A stretch of DNA of 64,000 nt from Melieria omissa (GCA_963971225.1 OZ020269.1:42243264-42307263); one strand, 5' to 3'. Positions 11,287 through 22,190 are shown, counted from the stretch's first letter. The notes: generated by a model from the sequence alone, not told the origin. Made by a program: numbers and translations.

Positions 11287-12691
11287 GTGGTTAAACTCGA
11301 GCTGCTGAAGGTAGACCAGCTGAAGAAGGAGCTGGCTGCCTGGAATTTGCCGACTGCTGGCGGAAAGGTGGAGTTGCAGTTGCGCTTGCGGGAAGCATGT
11401 GAGGCACGAGGCATCGATTGGACTGTGCACGAGTTCGGTGCGCAGGAACTAGAGGCGTCGGCCAAGGTGGAGGAGTCGCCTGCTGGTGCTGCTTCGCTAC
11501 AGAGTACAGCTGCAGCGGCTGGACCAATACAAGCGTTGGACATGAGCCAACTAATGGCTGCACTCAAAGGCATGTCGGCGCAAATGGAAACAGCGAATCG
11601 AGAAATGGCAGCGAAAATGGAAACGGCGACCCATTAAATATCGGCGCAAATGTCAGCAAAACTTGAAAATGCAAATCGGGCGTTGTCCAGCAAGCTGCAG
11701 GAAAATTCTGCGCGCTTGGAGCAGAAAGTGGAGGAAATCTCAGACAGGATTAATGGGAAAGTCGAGCACCTGGAGACGCGGGTAGAGCACTTGGATAAAC
11801 GAGTCGACGACCTAGATGATTCCCTGAACAAACGAGTTGATAGTCTGGAAGACTCGATGAACAGAAAAATGGACGAGCGGCTTAGGGAGGTACAGCCGCG
11901 ATAATGGTTGCCGCAGGTTCCGGGGAGTGTTGCCACCCGAGCAGAAGTGCCTACTTATGATGGGACTACGCCGTTCGATACATTCAAGCTACAATTCGAC
12001 CTGGCTGCTCTGGAAAATCAGTGGACCGATGTAAGGAAAGGTCGGAGATTGGCGCTGGCTCTTAAAGGTGCTGCGGCTGAGGTAATAAAATCAGTTCCAG
12101 AATGTTTACGAAGTGAGTACGAGACCGTCATTAGGGCGTTGGCAGCCAAATACAGCGACGAGCACAACAGAACGCTATACTACTGTGAGCTGAAGAATCG
12201 CAGGCAAAGGGCCAACGAGGCGCTGCAGGCATATGCAGCAGACATTGAGCGGCTCGTGCAGCTGTGCTACCCGTCCTTCGGCGCTGACGATCAAGAGAGG
12301 ATGAAGATAGAGGCGTTTATTGAAGGTCTTCATGATCCGGAGACACGTCGCAGTGCGTTGATTATGGGCAAGCCGACATTTAGGGAGACGGTGACCAGTG
12401 CGATGACATACGGGGCGACATGGATTGGGAGCACCTGCAATGATACGCCAGATCCAGCCGGACAACGACATTGCGATCCAGGCAATAAGCTCTGAGCGAC
12501 CGGACAGGCCACGGGTGGTCTCCTCTAAAGTTGTTTGCTGGGTATGTGGCAAGCAGGGCCACATATCACGAGACTGCTGTCAACGAAAGAGGCGTTCCGG
12601 TTCTCGATCGCAATCGCCTGAAGCGAGGAATACTGACAATCGAGGCCCAGCTAACAAACGCAGGGCTGAGGACGAGGAGCCGTTAAACTAA
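11287..12691 (+). pseudogene. gag of element C (SAP, coiled coil, capsid, zinc knuckle)
   Basis: Structural polyprotein relic. It starts with a SAP-like DNA-binding motif (LLKVDQLKKELAAWNLPTAG, 11293-11350), followed by a long coiled coil of heptads (about 11650-11890), then a capsid-like region (VPTYDGTTPFDTFKLQFD at 11950; ERLVQLCYPS near 12249). A CCHC zinc knuckle CWVCGKQGHISRDC ends it at about 12537-12578. Stops at 11635-11637 and 11902-11904 interrupt the first frame. The knuckle is in the +1 frame relative to the capsid, so an indel lies near 12400-12425. No ATG is obvious: the frame opens with GTG. The gag stop is TAA at 12689. Confidence 0.85.
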
Positions 12692-12741
12692 ACCGGGTCA
12701 GCCCAAAGGGGCGTGAGCTGATCCCCACAATCTGCCGCCCC
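12682..12741 (+). promoter_or_regulatory. Programmed -1 frameshift signal (slippery site plus H-type pseudoknot)
   Basis: The slippery heptamer G TTA AAC (12682-12688) is in register with the gag zinc-knuckle frame and directly precedes the gag TAA. After a 6-nt spacer, stem 1 pairs GGGTCAGC (12695-12702) with GCTGATCCC (12717-12725), with one bulged T. The loop hexamer GGGGCG (12708-12713) pairs perfectly with CGCCCC (12736-12741), forming stem 2. A -1 shift enters exactly the pol frame. Slippery site, spacing and both stems are seen directly; function is inferred from known signals of this form. Confidence 0.8.
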
Positions 12742-12750
12742 ACCGTCCTT

Positions 12751-15700
12751 GTGTCACGGCTGAAACGACAGCCCAGCATCTTGACAATTGAAGGAAGGAT
12801 AGATGGAAAGTTGTTCGTGTTGACACTGGATACGGGAGCGTCATATTCGATCATGAAAAGGAAGCTGCTGAAGAAATGGGAACCGCTGCATGGCATACAG
12901 CTGCGGACTGCGACTGGCGAGCGTGCGCCGGTAAGAGGAAAAGTTACGAAAATGATTGCTATCGGCACCAGCAGCCTGGAACATGAGTTCATCGTCGCAG
13001 ATATAATGGACGACGTGATTATCAGCGTGGATTTCATGATTAGGCACGGTTTTACGCTGGACCTGCAAGAACATGTGCTGAGATATGCCAACGTTGAATT
13101 CCCGCTGCACACCGGCTATGAGCGAAGCGTGGCGGTAAGGAAGGTTGTATCGTATCAACACAGGAGGATACCAGCGAATTCTGAGGCGATTGTGTGGGCA
13201 AAGGTGGACGAGGACGATGGGACGAGTCGGCTGTGGGTAGTAGAAGCACCGAAACAAGGACACGACAACATCATCATCGGACGTACATTAGTGGAACCTA
13301 AGAATGGCAGAATACCAGTTAGAATACTGAACCCCCTGAATGCACCCAAATATGTCGGTAAAGACGAGGTAATTGGCGAATGTAAGGAAGCTGTAGCAGT
13401 GGTCAATTGCGAGAGTAGCCCACCTGGAGGTAATAAGAAGAAGGGTTTCAACATGGACGTCATACCGCAGGAGAACCAGTGGAGCAGCGAGTTGACGGCC
13501 AAGCAGAAACAGAAGGCGAAGTCTCTCCTGCAGCACTATGGGTCAATATTTGTGGCAGAAGCAGGCGGAAGAATAGCCATAGTGAAGCACATTATCGACA
13601 CCGGAAGTGCAAAACTGATTCGCCAACCGCCCAGACGAGTTCCTCTGGCCAAGAGGGAGGAGGTCACAAATCTGATCGAAAACATGCGGAAAGAAAAGGT
13701 CATAGAGCCTTCTTCGGGCCCCTGGTACTCGCCGGTCGTGCTAGTCAAGAAAAAGGATGGCAGTACCCGATTTTGTGTGGATTATCGGCAGCTCAATGAT
13801 GTGACCAAGAAGGACAGTTATCCACTACCTCGGATCGATGACACCCTGGACACGCTGTCAGGCACACAGTGGTTCTCCACACTCGACTTACGCAGCGGCT
13901 ATTGGCAGGTAGAGCTTGCAGACAAGGACAAGGAGAAAACGGCTTTCAGTGTTGGCGATGGTTTAAGGCAGTTCACCGTCATGCCGTTTGGACTCTGCAA
14001 CGCACCAGCAACATTCGAGCGGCTAATGGAACGCGTGCTAAAAGGGCTGCATTGGCGGACGTGTCTGGTATACCTCGACGACATCATCGTGATGGGTAAA
14101 AACTTCGACGACCACCTGGGAAAGCTAAAGGAGGTATTCGAGCGGATACGAGAAGCCGGGCTTAAACTCAACCCAAAGAAGTGCTCGCTGTTCCAAAAGG
14201 AGGTCAAGTATCTGGGTCATACGGTTTCCGCCCGCGGAGTATATACCGATGAAGGCAAAATCACGGCGGTGAAGGAGTGGCCCCGGCCACGCAATCTACA
14301 CGAACTCCGCAGTTTCCTGGGCCTGTGCACATACTACCGCCGATTTGTTCTGGGATCCGCGAACAGAGTCAGCAGCTTGCACAAACTGACGAAAAAGAGC
14401 CAAGCTTTCGAGTGGAACGAGGAGCAGGAACAGGCTTTTGCACGTCTGAAGGAAAAACTGTGCAGTGCTCCAATTCTGGCCTTCCCCGTGCCTGGGGAGA
14501 TGTTTGTGCGACTGCAGAGCTACGACTACACGATAGAGCATCGCAAGGGCAGTAGCCATGGAAATGCCGATGCCTTGTCACGCCGTCCGTGCAAAGTCGA
14601 ATGCAGGCCGTGCTCGCGAGCCGAAAGCAAAGAACAGATAGTGGACGCCCGGTTGGTAAGCGTTATGCCAGAGGAAGAGTGGTCAGTGGAGAGGCTACAA
14701 AAGGACCAGCGTGAGGATGCGGATCTTGCAAAAATCATCGAAGGCAAGGAGCAAAGCTCACGTCCAGACTGGCAGGAGATGGCCGGTGAAAGCCCGATCG
14801 CTAAGGCTTACTGGGCACAGTGGAAAAGTCTGCGGCTGAAAGAAGGATGCCTGTACCGCGAATGGGAGAGCGCGGATGGTCAGACCAGCAACTCCCTAAT
14901 GGTAGTACCGAAATGCAGAATCATCGAGGCATACCATAACGACTCCAGTGGAGGGCACCTGGGCATCACCAAAACCGTCGCCAAAATAAAAAGACGATTC
15001 TACTGGGTAGGATGTCAGGAGTCTGTAGCCAAGTGGATTAAGAGCTGCGACTGATGTTCAGCCGCGAAAGGGCCGACAAGAAGATCTCGAGGCCGCATGC
15101 AGCAGTACAACGTGGGAGCGCCCTTCGAGCGGATTGCTATGGACGTCACCGGCCCATTCCCAACTAGCACTCAAGGCAACAAATATGTGCTGGTGGTAAT
15201 GGATTACTTCAGCAAGTGGCCCGAAGTGTACCGTATTCCTAACCAGGAGGCCACTACGATCTCGGAAAAGCTGGTAAACAACTGGGTAGCCAGGTTCGGA
15301 GTTCCGTTGGAGTTGCACTCAGATCAAGGCCGGAATTTCGAGTCTGCGGTATTCAAGGAAGTGTGTGAGCTGCTGGGGATAAAGAAAACGCGTACCACTC
15401 CTTTGCACCCACAGTCCGACGGCATGGTGGAACGCTTTAACCGGACACAGGAGGAATACCTGCGGAAAGTGGTAGGCAGGAATCAAAAGGATTGGGACAC
15501 GCATATCCCCCTGTTCCTAATGGCGTATAGGTCAGCCCCGCACGACACGACATCACTCACTCCAGCCCGAGCAGTGTTCGGCACAGAGTTGCGGTTACCC
15601 GCTGACTTGAAGTTCGGGGTAGTCAGCACGACGGGAGGCGCTAAGACGGACTACGTGGCCAATAAGCGGGCGGAACTGGAGGAAATTCACCAGTTTATAA

Positions 15701-16002
15701 GGAGGCGCACCAAGTTGGTCAGCGATAAGGCGAAAGCCAGATATGATCTACGGGCCAACTCAGCAGGGTTCCAAGAAGGCTAACTGGTAATGCTCTACAA
15801 CCCTCAGCGGAGGAAAGGTTTGTCTCCGAAACTTCAAGCGTCATGGGAAGGACCTTACGAAGTCGTGACTAGGATAGACGACGTGGTATACAGGATTCAA
15901 CGTTGCAGCAATAAAGGCGCTAAGCTGAAGGTAGTCCATTTGGGACGCCTGGCGCCTTATCACAGCGGAACCTCGGCACTTGTTCGGGACGAACAAGTCT
16001 AA
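12751..16002 (+). pseudogene. pol of element C (protease, RT, truncated RNase H, integrase)
   Basis: A single frame with two stops (TGA 15052-15054 and TAA 15781-15783). Aspartic protease motif DTGAS near 12829. Reverse transcriptase: YRQLND near 13783, FGLCNAPATF at 13987, the catalytic YLDDII at 14071. After FPVPGEMF (about 14500) the sequence jumps to SYDYTIEHRKGSSHGNADAL, so the catalytic part of RNase H is missing in frame. Integrase: an HHCC zinc-finger region split by the TGA, the core with DVTGPFP (about 15136), the second D in HSDQGRNFES (about 15317) and the E in VERFNR (about 15428), then a C-terminal chromatin-facing tail (GPYEVV at 15850). The frame is open upstream of the GTG at 12751 and overlaps the gag end in -1, so no start codon of its own is needed. 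Confidence 0.92.
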
Positions 16003-16013
16003 GTGGTGGACAG

Positions 16014-16487
16014 TGTAACGATAAGACAGTCTGTTGCTGTGCAAAGCAACCCTGTCGCTACGCGTCGTGCTATAATTCAATCTGGCAACGACGGCCGCGA
16101 TGATAAGGGAAACTTTTAGGCCAACCTGGCAATGATGGAAACTTTTAGTCCAACCTGGCAATGATGGTATTTCATGGTCGATGATGGCGATCATCATGGA
16201 AACCTTTAGTCCACTCCGGAATGTGCGAGAACGATCTGCGCGATAGCCGGACAGGTATAAAAGGCAGCCGGATGCGGCGCAGCGAGCCAGTCTGATTTTG
16301 ACTAGTGAAGGTGCCACACGGAGTGATTAAGCAAATAATCAAGTGCAAAGACAGTGAAGTGTGAAATTGGTGAAATAAAGTGATAGTTGGTTTTTATTGA
16401 CTGCGTTTGGATAATTAAAGTTGTTTTATTTTCAAATTGCACAATCCACTGATACGTAACAGCCCACTAGAACTAGTATTCGTAACA
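16014..16487 (+). repeat. 3' LTR of element C
   Basis: 474 bp with the same TGTAACG...CGTAACA ends as the 5' LTR. It has an 18-bp insertion in the tandem-repeat region and an intact AATAAA near 16374. The target duplication ATAC follows at 16488. Confidence 0.93.
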
Positions 16488-16535
16488 ATACCTATATCGT
16501 GTAAATCAGTGGCAGATTAATTGAGTTTTTTGATA

Positions 16536-17682
16536 TCAGGTGTACAACTTTGCTTCCGCCGTGTTTTTCCAAAATTAAAAGCTTTATTGCAAAAAAGTGC
16601 TTACAGATGTATTATTCAAAGTATTGTCCGTCGCTAGCGACAACTTTCTCCCATCTTTCCGGCAATTTTCGGATCCCGGCTCGAAAAAAGGAGTCCTCTT
16701 TTGAAGCTATCCATGAAGCAATCCATTTTTCCAATTCTTCGAAGGATTGAAAATGTTGATCTGCCAGGCCGTGTGCCATCGAACGGAATAGGTGGAAGTC
16801 AGAAGGGGCGACATCTGGGGAATACGGCGGGTGGGGCAAGACTTCCCATTTCAGCATTTCCAGGTACTTTTTGACCACTTTTGCGACGTGAGGCCGAGCA
16901 TTGTCGTGTTGAAGGATGACTTTGTCATGTCGAAATCACCATTTTTAAAACGTTGAAACCACTCCCGACACGTTCTTTCACTCAGAGCAGCATCACCGTA
17001 AGTTTCTGAGAGCATTCGATGCGCTTCAGCTGCATTTTTTTTCGAATTGTAACAGAAAAGTAAAACTTCCCGCAAATGGCGAGAATTGGGCACATAAACG
17101 GACATTTTCGAGCGTGAATATTACGAAAACAAGAACAACTGTCACTGAAACGGCGATGACAATTCGTTAGGCACTGTCCACTTACTTACTTACTTAACTG
17201 GCCATAACAACCCGTTATCGGGTTACGGCCTGCCGCAAAACTTCTCTCCAAGCGCCTCTGCTTCGCGCGCGCCTTCTCCAGTTGGTCACACCAAGAGATA
17301 CCAGGGCCTCTTCCACTTGGTCCTTCCACCGGAGACACGGCCTCCCTCTTCGCCTTCGACCTCCAACCATCGCATCGAATACCTTTTTCGCCGGAGCTTC
17401 GTCGTCCATGCGGCAGACATGACCGAGCCAGCGTAGCCGCTGGATGTTAATTCGCTGCGCTACGTCCATGTCCTTATACAGCTCATACAGCTCGTTATTG
17501 GTTCGTATGCGATAGTCGTCACCAACCCGAACAGGGCCGAAGATTTTGCGAAGCACCTTCCTCTCGAACACTCCAGCACTGTCCACACTCACTTTAAAGG
17601 CATTACCATCTATGTATTTCAACCAGCCTCAGCCGGTACAGCCACCTATCGGAAAACGGCGGAAGCAAAGTTGTACACCTGA
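16536..17682 (-). mobile_element. Internally deleted mariner (DD34D) with nested RTE fragment
   Basis: Terminal inverted repeats of at least 27 bp start TCAGGTGTACAACTTTGCTT, flanked by TA at 16534-16535 and 17683-17684. On the - strand the transposase N-terminus (MSVYVPNSRHLREVLLFCYN, 17105 downward, helix-turn-helix region) jumps at GDFD (about 16928) to the C-terminal catalytic part, with HDNARPH and YSPDVAPSDFHLF spaced D34D. The middle, including the first Asp, is deleted. The N- and C-terminal pieces are in different frames. A LINE fragment splits the left flank of the gene at 17181-17575. Confidence 0.88.
17181..17575 (-). mobile_element. RTE LINE 3' fragment inserted in mariner
   Basis: 395 bp nearly identical to the 3' end of the RTE at 50597-52015, encoding KIFGPVRVGDDYRIRTNNE through WREVLRQAVTR on the - strand. 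The (TAAG)n tail is at 17181-17195. Ten-base target duplications GCACTGTCCA flank it at 17171-17180 and 17576-17585, so the boundaries are exact. It is strongly 5'-truncated, as expected for target-primed reverse transcription. Confidence 0.88.
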
Positions 17683-17684
17683 TA

Positions 17685-18348
17685 AAAAACATTGTTTTTG
17701 AATTCGAATTGTGGTTCTCATTTCGAAAGCAAATATTACGAATTTGTATCTTTAAATTTTACTTTTTCGGCTTATTTCTTAAATTTTTAATTACTTTTCA
17801 TCTTTTTTAATGTATTTTCATTAATTGTGTAACTAAATGTCAACATTGTTGCTCTCATTATTCTTATTTACAATAAGCCGAACTTTGACAAAGTATTACG
17901 TAGCACTCTGTATCTCGATTGAATTTATTTGGAATACAATAGCCCGATGAATTTTTTATCAACCATTTTTCAATTATCTCTATTTGTTCATAAGTTAAGA
18001 TTTTCGCAACTTATGTGCTGTGTGGCACGTAGCACCGTGTGTTCATTTCGTCCTGGCCACAAAAAGTTGCTTATCGTTGAATTGTAGCGCTCGCCGTTGA
18101 ATGTTTTGGCAATGCCAGTTCAAAAAGCTACTTTTTTGGGATACATTTGTTGCTGGACTATCTGATGGGAATTGTTATCACATATCAGCAGTTACTTAAA
18201 TTTATAAATTTTGTGCAAACTTGTGCCTCTGTCGGTCTATTAGAAAAGATCGCGCGTAACGTTAGCACTGCGATGTCGTAATCTGTTACTTTTTCATTCA
18301 GCAATTTAGATGGAAATCTTTTGATTTTCCTGTATTTCTAATCGGTAG
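17685..18348. other. Phm intron sequence, nothing recognised
   Basis: AT-rich, without repeats or frames I can place. The segment just upstream of exon b ends in a pyrimidine-rich TTTTCCTGTATTTCTAATCG tract before the AG acceptor. Confidence 0.4.
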
Positions 18349-18421
18349 GAATTGTGGAGAAATGGCAAAGGAATATTCAGAGGATGCTGCTAGTCCATGT
18401 GGAGTACATACACATTCACAA
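18349..18421 (+). CDS. Phm: Phm exon b
   Basis: 73-nt exon between a GGTAG acceptor and a GTAAGT donor at 18422. Its first base completes the Trp codon begun in exon a. The remaining 24 codons start NCGEMAKEYSEDAASPCGV and end HTHSQ. Insect PHM proteins carry the NCGEM and SPCG motifs between the CuA histidine pair and the YAWAR segment, and both cysteines correspond to conserved disulfide positions. The exon ends in phase 0, as exon c requires. It would be missed by ORF-length filters because it is only 24 codons long. Confidence 0.9.
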
Positions 18422-18792
18422 GTAAGTAAATTTGATCTGTACATTACAGATATATTTGCTGTAATGTACAGAAAGCAAAAGCTGGCCAAATATTTTCTTT
18501 AATTTTAAAACGACTTAACTGAGTTGTGGAGCAAGTGCAGTGCTGTTTTTTTGTTTTTATCGGAAAGAAGAGTATTTTTTTTAGTCTAACAAACTTAAAA
18601 TTTTGCCGCGGAAACATTCACAGAGAGCGTGGTCCGCCCCCAAAGTCCCAGTTATATCCGAATTTTTTAAGAAATTATCAACCGATTCTAACGATATAGG
18701 TGTCATGAAAGGCATTTTCTTCCTCTTCGTAATGATGTATGTAACAATAGGTGTGTAATATTTACCAATAATGAATTTTTAAATTACTACCA
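18422..18792. other. Intron sequence, nothing recognised
   Basis: No frame or repeat with a family assignment. The T-rich tract at 18545-18600 and the GC-richer GAGCGTGGTCCGCCC at 18627 are unremarkable. Confidence 0.35.
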
Positions 18793-19690
18793 CTACGAGA
18801 GGTTTAGGAAGGCAAGAAGTGAGCTTACCAATATCGTCAGCGTTCGTAATTGTTGGTTTACCAAATTTTTTCCACCGCCTCCTTGATAGGGCGGGCATTC
18901 GCAAAGACAATGTTGAACCGTTTCCTTTTCCTCGGGATTGTTGCAGCTTCTGCAGCAGGTATAAAAAGGAATGCCCATTTTAGCAGCATGTTCTCCAATG
19001 GGCCAGTAACCGGTCATGACAGCGGTGAGCCTCGCTTCATCACGTCGGCCTCTGTTAATTGGTTGGTTGGTTTAGTGGCTGCCTCTGTATGACACACACT
19101 TAGGCCTATTGGCCCGTTGTGATACCACAAATTCCACCCGTTTGAAATGTGTATGCAACACTGTTTTTTCCAACATGTGATACAACACACATTTCAAACG
19201 GATGGGGGAAAGGGAGGGAGGGGACCTACAGTTTAACGCCGAATCCGGACGGCGATTGGCAGTTTTTTCTTTCACACTTGGAGGTTTTGCCATTGCCTGC
19301 CAAGAGTGCACTTGTGCGATATCATCTGCTTCATGTGGATAGCGATAGAAGTAGATGAGTGGTTTTTCCAGCCCGAGCAAGGAATCGAACCTGTGGCGTT
19401 CGGTATGAGAAGCCAGCGCGCTACCCGCTGAACTACCCCGGCCCTCTGTTAATTAGTTCAGCTGATTTTACAGGAACGCTTTCGGGCCCATCTGGAATCG
19501 GCTTTAGCACAGAAGCTTTCGTTGATTTCGCATTTGATGGAACCGATTGGGATACGGACTGTTTCCGCTTCCCGTTCTTCAATTGCGCAACCACCCCTGG
19601 CCAGCTCATCCGCTCTTTCGTTACCCTCAATATCTTTGTGGCCCGGCACCCAGTTGGTAAGCAAAAACATGAAATGGACTATTCTTAAGA
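18793..19690 (-). mobile_element. LINE C-terminal fragment with RNase H, split by a SINE
   Basis: On the - strand, 19670-19455 encodes the end of an RNase H domain (NWVPGHKDIEGNERADELAR) as in RNase H-bearing LINEs. 19048-18793 continues with MTGYWPIGEHAAKMGIPFY and the CCHC-like CRSC...HCLCEC zinc motif that ends such ORF2 proteins. The two pieces are separated by the SINE at 19061-19442. The fragment is 5'-truncated near 19690. Confidence 0.82.
19061..19442 (-). mobile_element. tRNA-derived SINE
   Basis: The head on the - strand (19442 downward) reads as a tRNA-like sequence: A box TAGTTCAGCGGGTAGCGCGC, CTCATA in the anticodon-loop position, B box GGTTCGATTCC. The tail ends in ACCAACCAACC. 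Target duplications CCTCTGTTAATT flank it (19049-19060 and 19443-19454). A second copy lies at 59308-60113. The head most resembles elongator tRNA-Met(CAT). The internal boxes would act as an RNA polymerase III promoter. Confidence 0.88.
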
Positions 19691-20005
19691 GATTTCAGGT
19701 CCAAACGTGGAAGGGGTAAAAGGGATCAATGAGGTTTCAGCCCCCTAAAAGTAGGCGAATTAGCAATTAAAGAAATGTTATAAAAAATGCACTTTCAAAT
19801 ATATTCTCATTTCGTATTTAAGACTTTTAGGTAATACTACATCACATATCCAAAATTGAACGAGATCGGACAACTATATCATATAGCTGCCATCGGAACG
19901 ATCGATCAGAAATGTGTCGCATAGAAAACTGTTTTTAACCAAATTTGGTGCATTAAAGTTGCAATATAATTTATAGAAGTGCTAAACTTGCCACGAGTGT
20001 TAATA
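19691..20005. repeat. Dispersed fly-type repeat segment
   Basis: Contains ATATCATATAGCTGCCATCG followed by GAACGATCGATCAGAAA (about 19874-19911), a motif I associate with interspersed sequence in many fly genomes. No boundaries are visible. Confidence 0.35.
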
Positions 20006-20007
20006 TA

Positions 20008-21302
20008 GGGTGTTTTTTTTAGAGGTATAGAACTTCGAATTGAAATAAAACACAAGAAAATCGTTTTAATGTCCATCAATTTGGCTTTATTGGAAGGATA
20101 ATTTTATGCCATTAATGTTTAAATATGATTTCGGGCATGTGGCCGCCGCGGCTGGCTAAAATAAAGCCAATTCTACAGGTCCAATTTTCAACCACTTTTT
20201 CGAGCATTTGGGGCCGTATGTCGGTAATAACGCCACGAATGTTGGCTTCCAAGTCCCCTAACGTTTCTGGTTTGTTGGCGTAGACGAGCGACTTCACATA
20301 TCCCCAAAGAAAATAATCCAATGGTGTCAAATCACACGATCTTGGTGGCCAATTGACAGGTCCATTCCGCGAAATTATGCGCTCATCGAATGTTTCCTTC
20401 AATAAATCGATTGTGACGTGCGCTGTGTGGCATGTAGCGTCGTCTTGTTGGAACCACAACTCATCCACATTCATGCCATCCAATTCGGGAACAAAATAGT
20501 CGGTACCGGTCTCCATTAACGGTAACTGACTCTCCAGCATTATTTCGGAAGAAGTATGGCCCAATGACTCCACCAGCCCATAGAGCACACCAAACAGTCA
20601 GTTTTTGTGGATGTAATGGCGTCTCAAGGGTCTCATGTGGATTCTCTTCACTCCAAATGCGGCAATTTTGCTTGTTGACGTAGCCATTCAACCAAAAATG
20701 AGCCTCATCACTGAACAAAATTTTGCGATGAAAATCAGCATCGAGATCAATCTCATTTTCGGCCCATACACCAAAATCACGACGCATTTCATGGTCTCGC
20801 GGTTTTAATTCGTGCACAAGCTGGATCTTATAAGGTCGCAAGCCAAGATCTTTGCGCAAAATCTTCCATAAAGTTGATGGACAAAGCTCCAATTGCTGTG
20901 CACGGTGGCGAATCGATTCATTCGGGTCCTCTTCAACATTTTGCTCTACAGCGGCAATTGTTTCTTCGGTGCGCACTGTTCGACGTCTCTGCGGATGCGT
21001 ATTATCACATAGAGTAAACGTAGTGCGAAAACGACCCATGGTTAACCGATGGATGGACCGATTTTGCTCTGATGGACGATTATGTCGACCATAAAATGGA
21101 CGGAGCTTGCGGTAAACTTCGCGAACTGAACCATTATTTTCGAAATAAATTTGCACGATTTGCAAGCGTTGTTCTTTTGTCAACCTGTTCATGATGAAAT
21201 GGCAAACCAAACTGAACATAAATGGCATTAGAGTTGCCAGATTTGACCACAAAATGCCAGTTTTATCGCTATTCGAAAAACAAACCTCTAAAAAAAAAAC
21301 CC
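20008..21302 (-). mobile_element. rosa-type mariner (DD41D), nearly full length
   Basis: 1,295 bp with terminal inverted repeats GGGTGTTTTTTTTAGAGGT and GGGTTTTTTTTTTAGAGGT, flanked by TA (20006-20007 and 21303-21304). It carries one transposase gene on the - strand. Confidence 0.9.
20112..21192 (-). pseudogene. rosa mariner transposase, one frameshift
   Basis: Cut-and-paste transposase. It starts MNRLTKEQRLQIVQIYFEN at 21192 and has a paired helix-turn-helix N-terminus, LRKDLGLRPYKIQL (about 20865-20825) and ILFSDEAHFWLNGYVN (first catalytic Asp, about 20720). A frameshift near 20500 separates it from the rest, with FQQDDATCHTA (second Asp) and CDLTPLDYFLWG (third). There are 41 residues between the last two catalytic Asp, matching the DD41D rosa group first named from a Ceratitis fly. 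It ends at the TAA near 20112. It is otherwise intact. Confidence 0.87.
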
Positions 21303-21304
21303 TA

Positions 21305-21530
21305 TATAAGGTGCGTGGCAAACCTCTGAGAGTAAAAATTGCCTATGAAAAAGCTCCCAACCTGCCGTTCGGAACCGGCATAAAACTGTAGGTCCCTTCC
21401 ACCCGCGTACAAAATTCACACGCACAACACGGGTTGCTGCGGGAAGCTAGGCCTTAGTCTCGCGTAAGCGGGCTGTCGTGCCAATCAATTAATAATAATT
21501 AATATAAGGTGCGTAATAAAATTATAAGAC
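21305..21530 (+). repeat. LINE 3' UTR fragment
   Basis: Similar to 34510-34705: GCCGTTCGGAACCGGC (a small hairpin) then ATAAAACTGTAGGTCCCTTC and AAGCTAGGCCTTAGTC. This hairpin plus CTGTAGGTCCCTTCC is the 3' untranslated end of a LINE common in flies. It ends in a TAATAATAATTAAT tail. Confidence 0.55.
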
Positions 21531-21796
21531 ACTCAGAAAATTTCACTTTGCAGCTTCGCCAAATCTAAACAGTAATTTGTTTTAGAAAAGCAAAACCGCA
21601 GAATAATTGTGTGAAGTATCAGTTTTAATTTTAGGTACAACTTAATATTCCTAGAAATTCCTGTCAAATATACCGTTAGCTTTTATGAAAATGAGTAATA
21701 TTTTGGGTAGGACAGGGTAGCAAGACGGGGCTCCTTGCCACACAGCCAGAGCTAGCATTAACCAAATAAATTCGTTGGACTTGAACGTGCAACCGT

Positions 21797-22021
21797 GGCC
21801 CGGCAATTCTGGACTTAAACTCGATAGATAATTGTTTGGCTTATCTCAAACGAAAGGTCTATCAGCGACAAAATACCACAATTGAAATTTTGAAAGATAA
21901 CATCAAAGATGTGTGGGCAAATGATGCCGATGTCAAAATATAGATTGATGCTTGCATTCGCAGTATGCCCGATAGAATAAAAGCTGTATTGAAAAACAGG
22001 GGCGGGGCAACAAAATATTAA
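21797..22021 (+). pseudogene. Tc1-like transposase C-terminal fragment
   Basis: On the + strand, LAYLKRKVYQRQNTTIEILK and then SMPDRIKAVLKNRGGATKY followed by a stop at 22019. This is the characteristic end of Tc1-family transposases. One internal TAG interrupts it near 21942. The catalytic domain and the left end are missing. Confidence 0.75.
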
Positions 22022-22190
22022 ATCTATACACTTTTAAATTTTAAGGAATATAAATAAATATATTGCTGAATAAATTAAATCGTATTTTGTTAATTTATTT
22101 TAAATAGTTTCTCATTTATTAAGCCGCAAAGTCAACATGTTGGATCCCACCGTTCGTAATTCAATGGACAGATACTGTATGTTTGTAATA

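Larger units (their letters stand above)
10758..16487 (+). mobile_element. Complete gypsy-type LTR retrotransposon 'C' (mdg3/micropia-like)
   Basis: About 5.73 kb with two LTRs, a primer-binding site, gag and pol, flanked by a 4-bp duplication ATAC (10754-10757 and 16488-16491). The order protease, reverse transcriptase, RNase H, integrase is that of Metaviridae/gypsy. There is no env. The two LTRs differ by roughly a dozen substitutions plus an 18-bp indel by eye, so this is not a very recent insertion. Coding lesions: two stops and one frameshift in gag, two stops in pol and loss of most of RNase H. Solo LTRs of the family lie at 29978, 39298 and 59484. Confidence 0.93.
138..18348 (+). other. 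Phm intron, 18.2 kb, packed with mobile elements
   Basis: The donor is GTATGT at 138 and the acceptor ends in CGGTAG at 18348. The intron is phase 2, consistent with both flanking exons. It contains at least a dozen mobile-element remnants, listed separately, and no other recognisable host exon. Confidence 0.85.

Noticed and set aside
12679..12691. Gag stop near pol as evidence of stop-codon readthrough rather than frameshifting
   Set aside because: Pol is in the -1 frame relative to the zinc-knuckle frame, so readthrough of the TAA would not reach it.
13479..14559. Several 70-106 codon frames on both strands within C pol
   Set aside because: Shadows of the pol frame; the correct frame has all protease, RT and integrase motifs.
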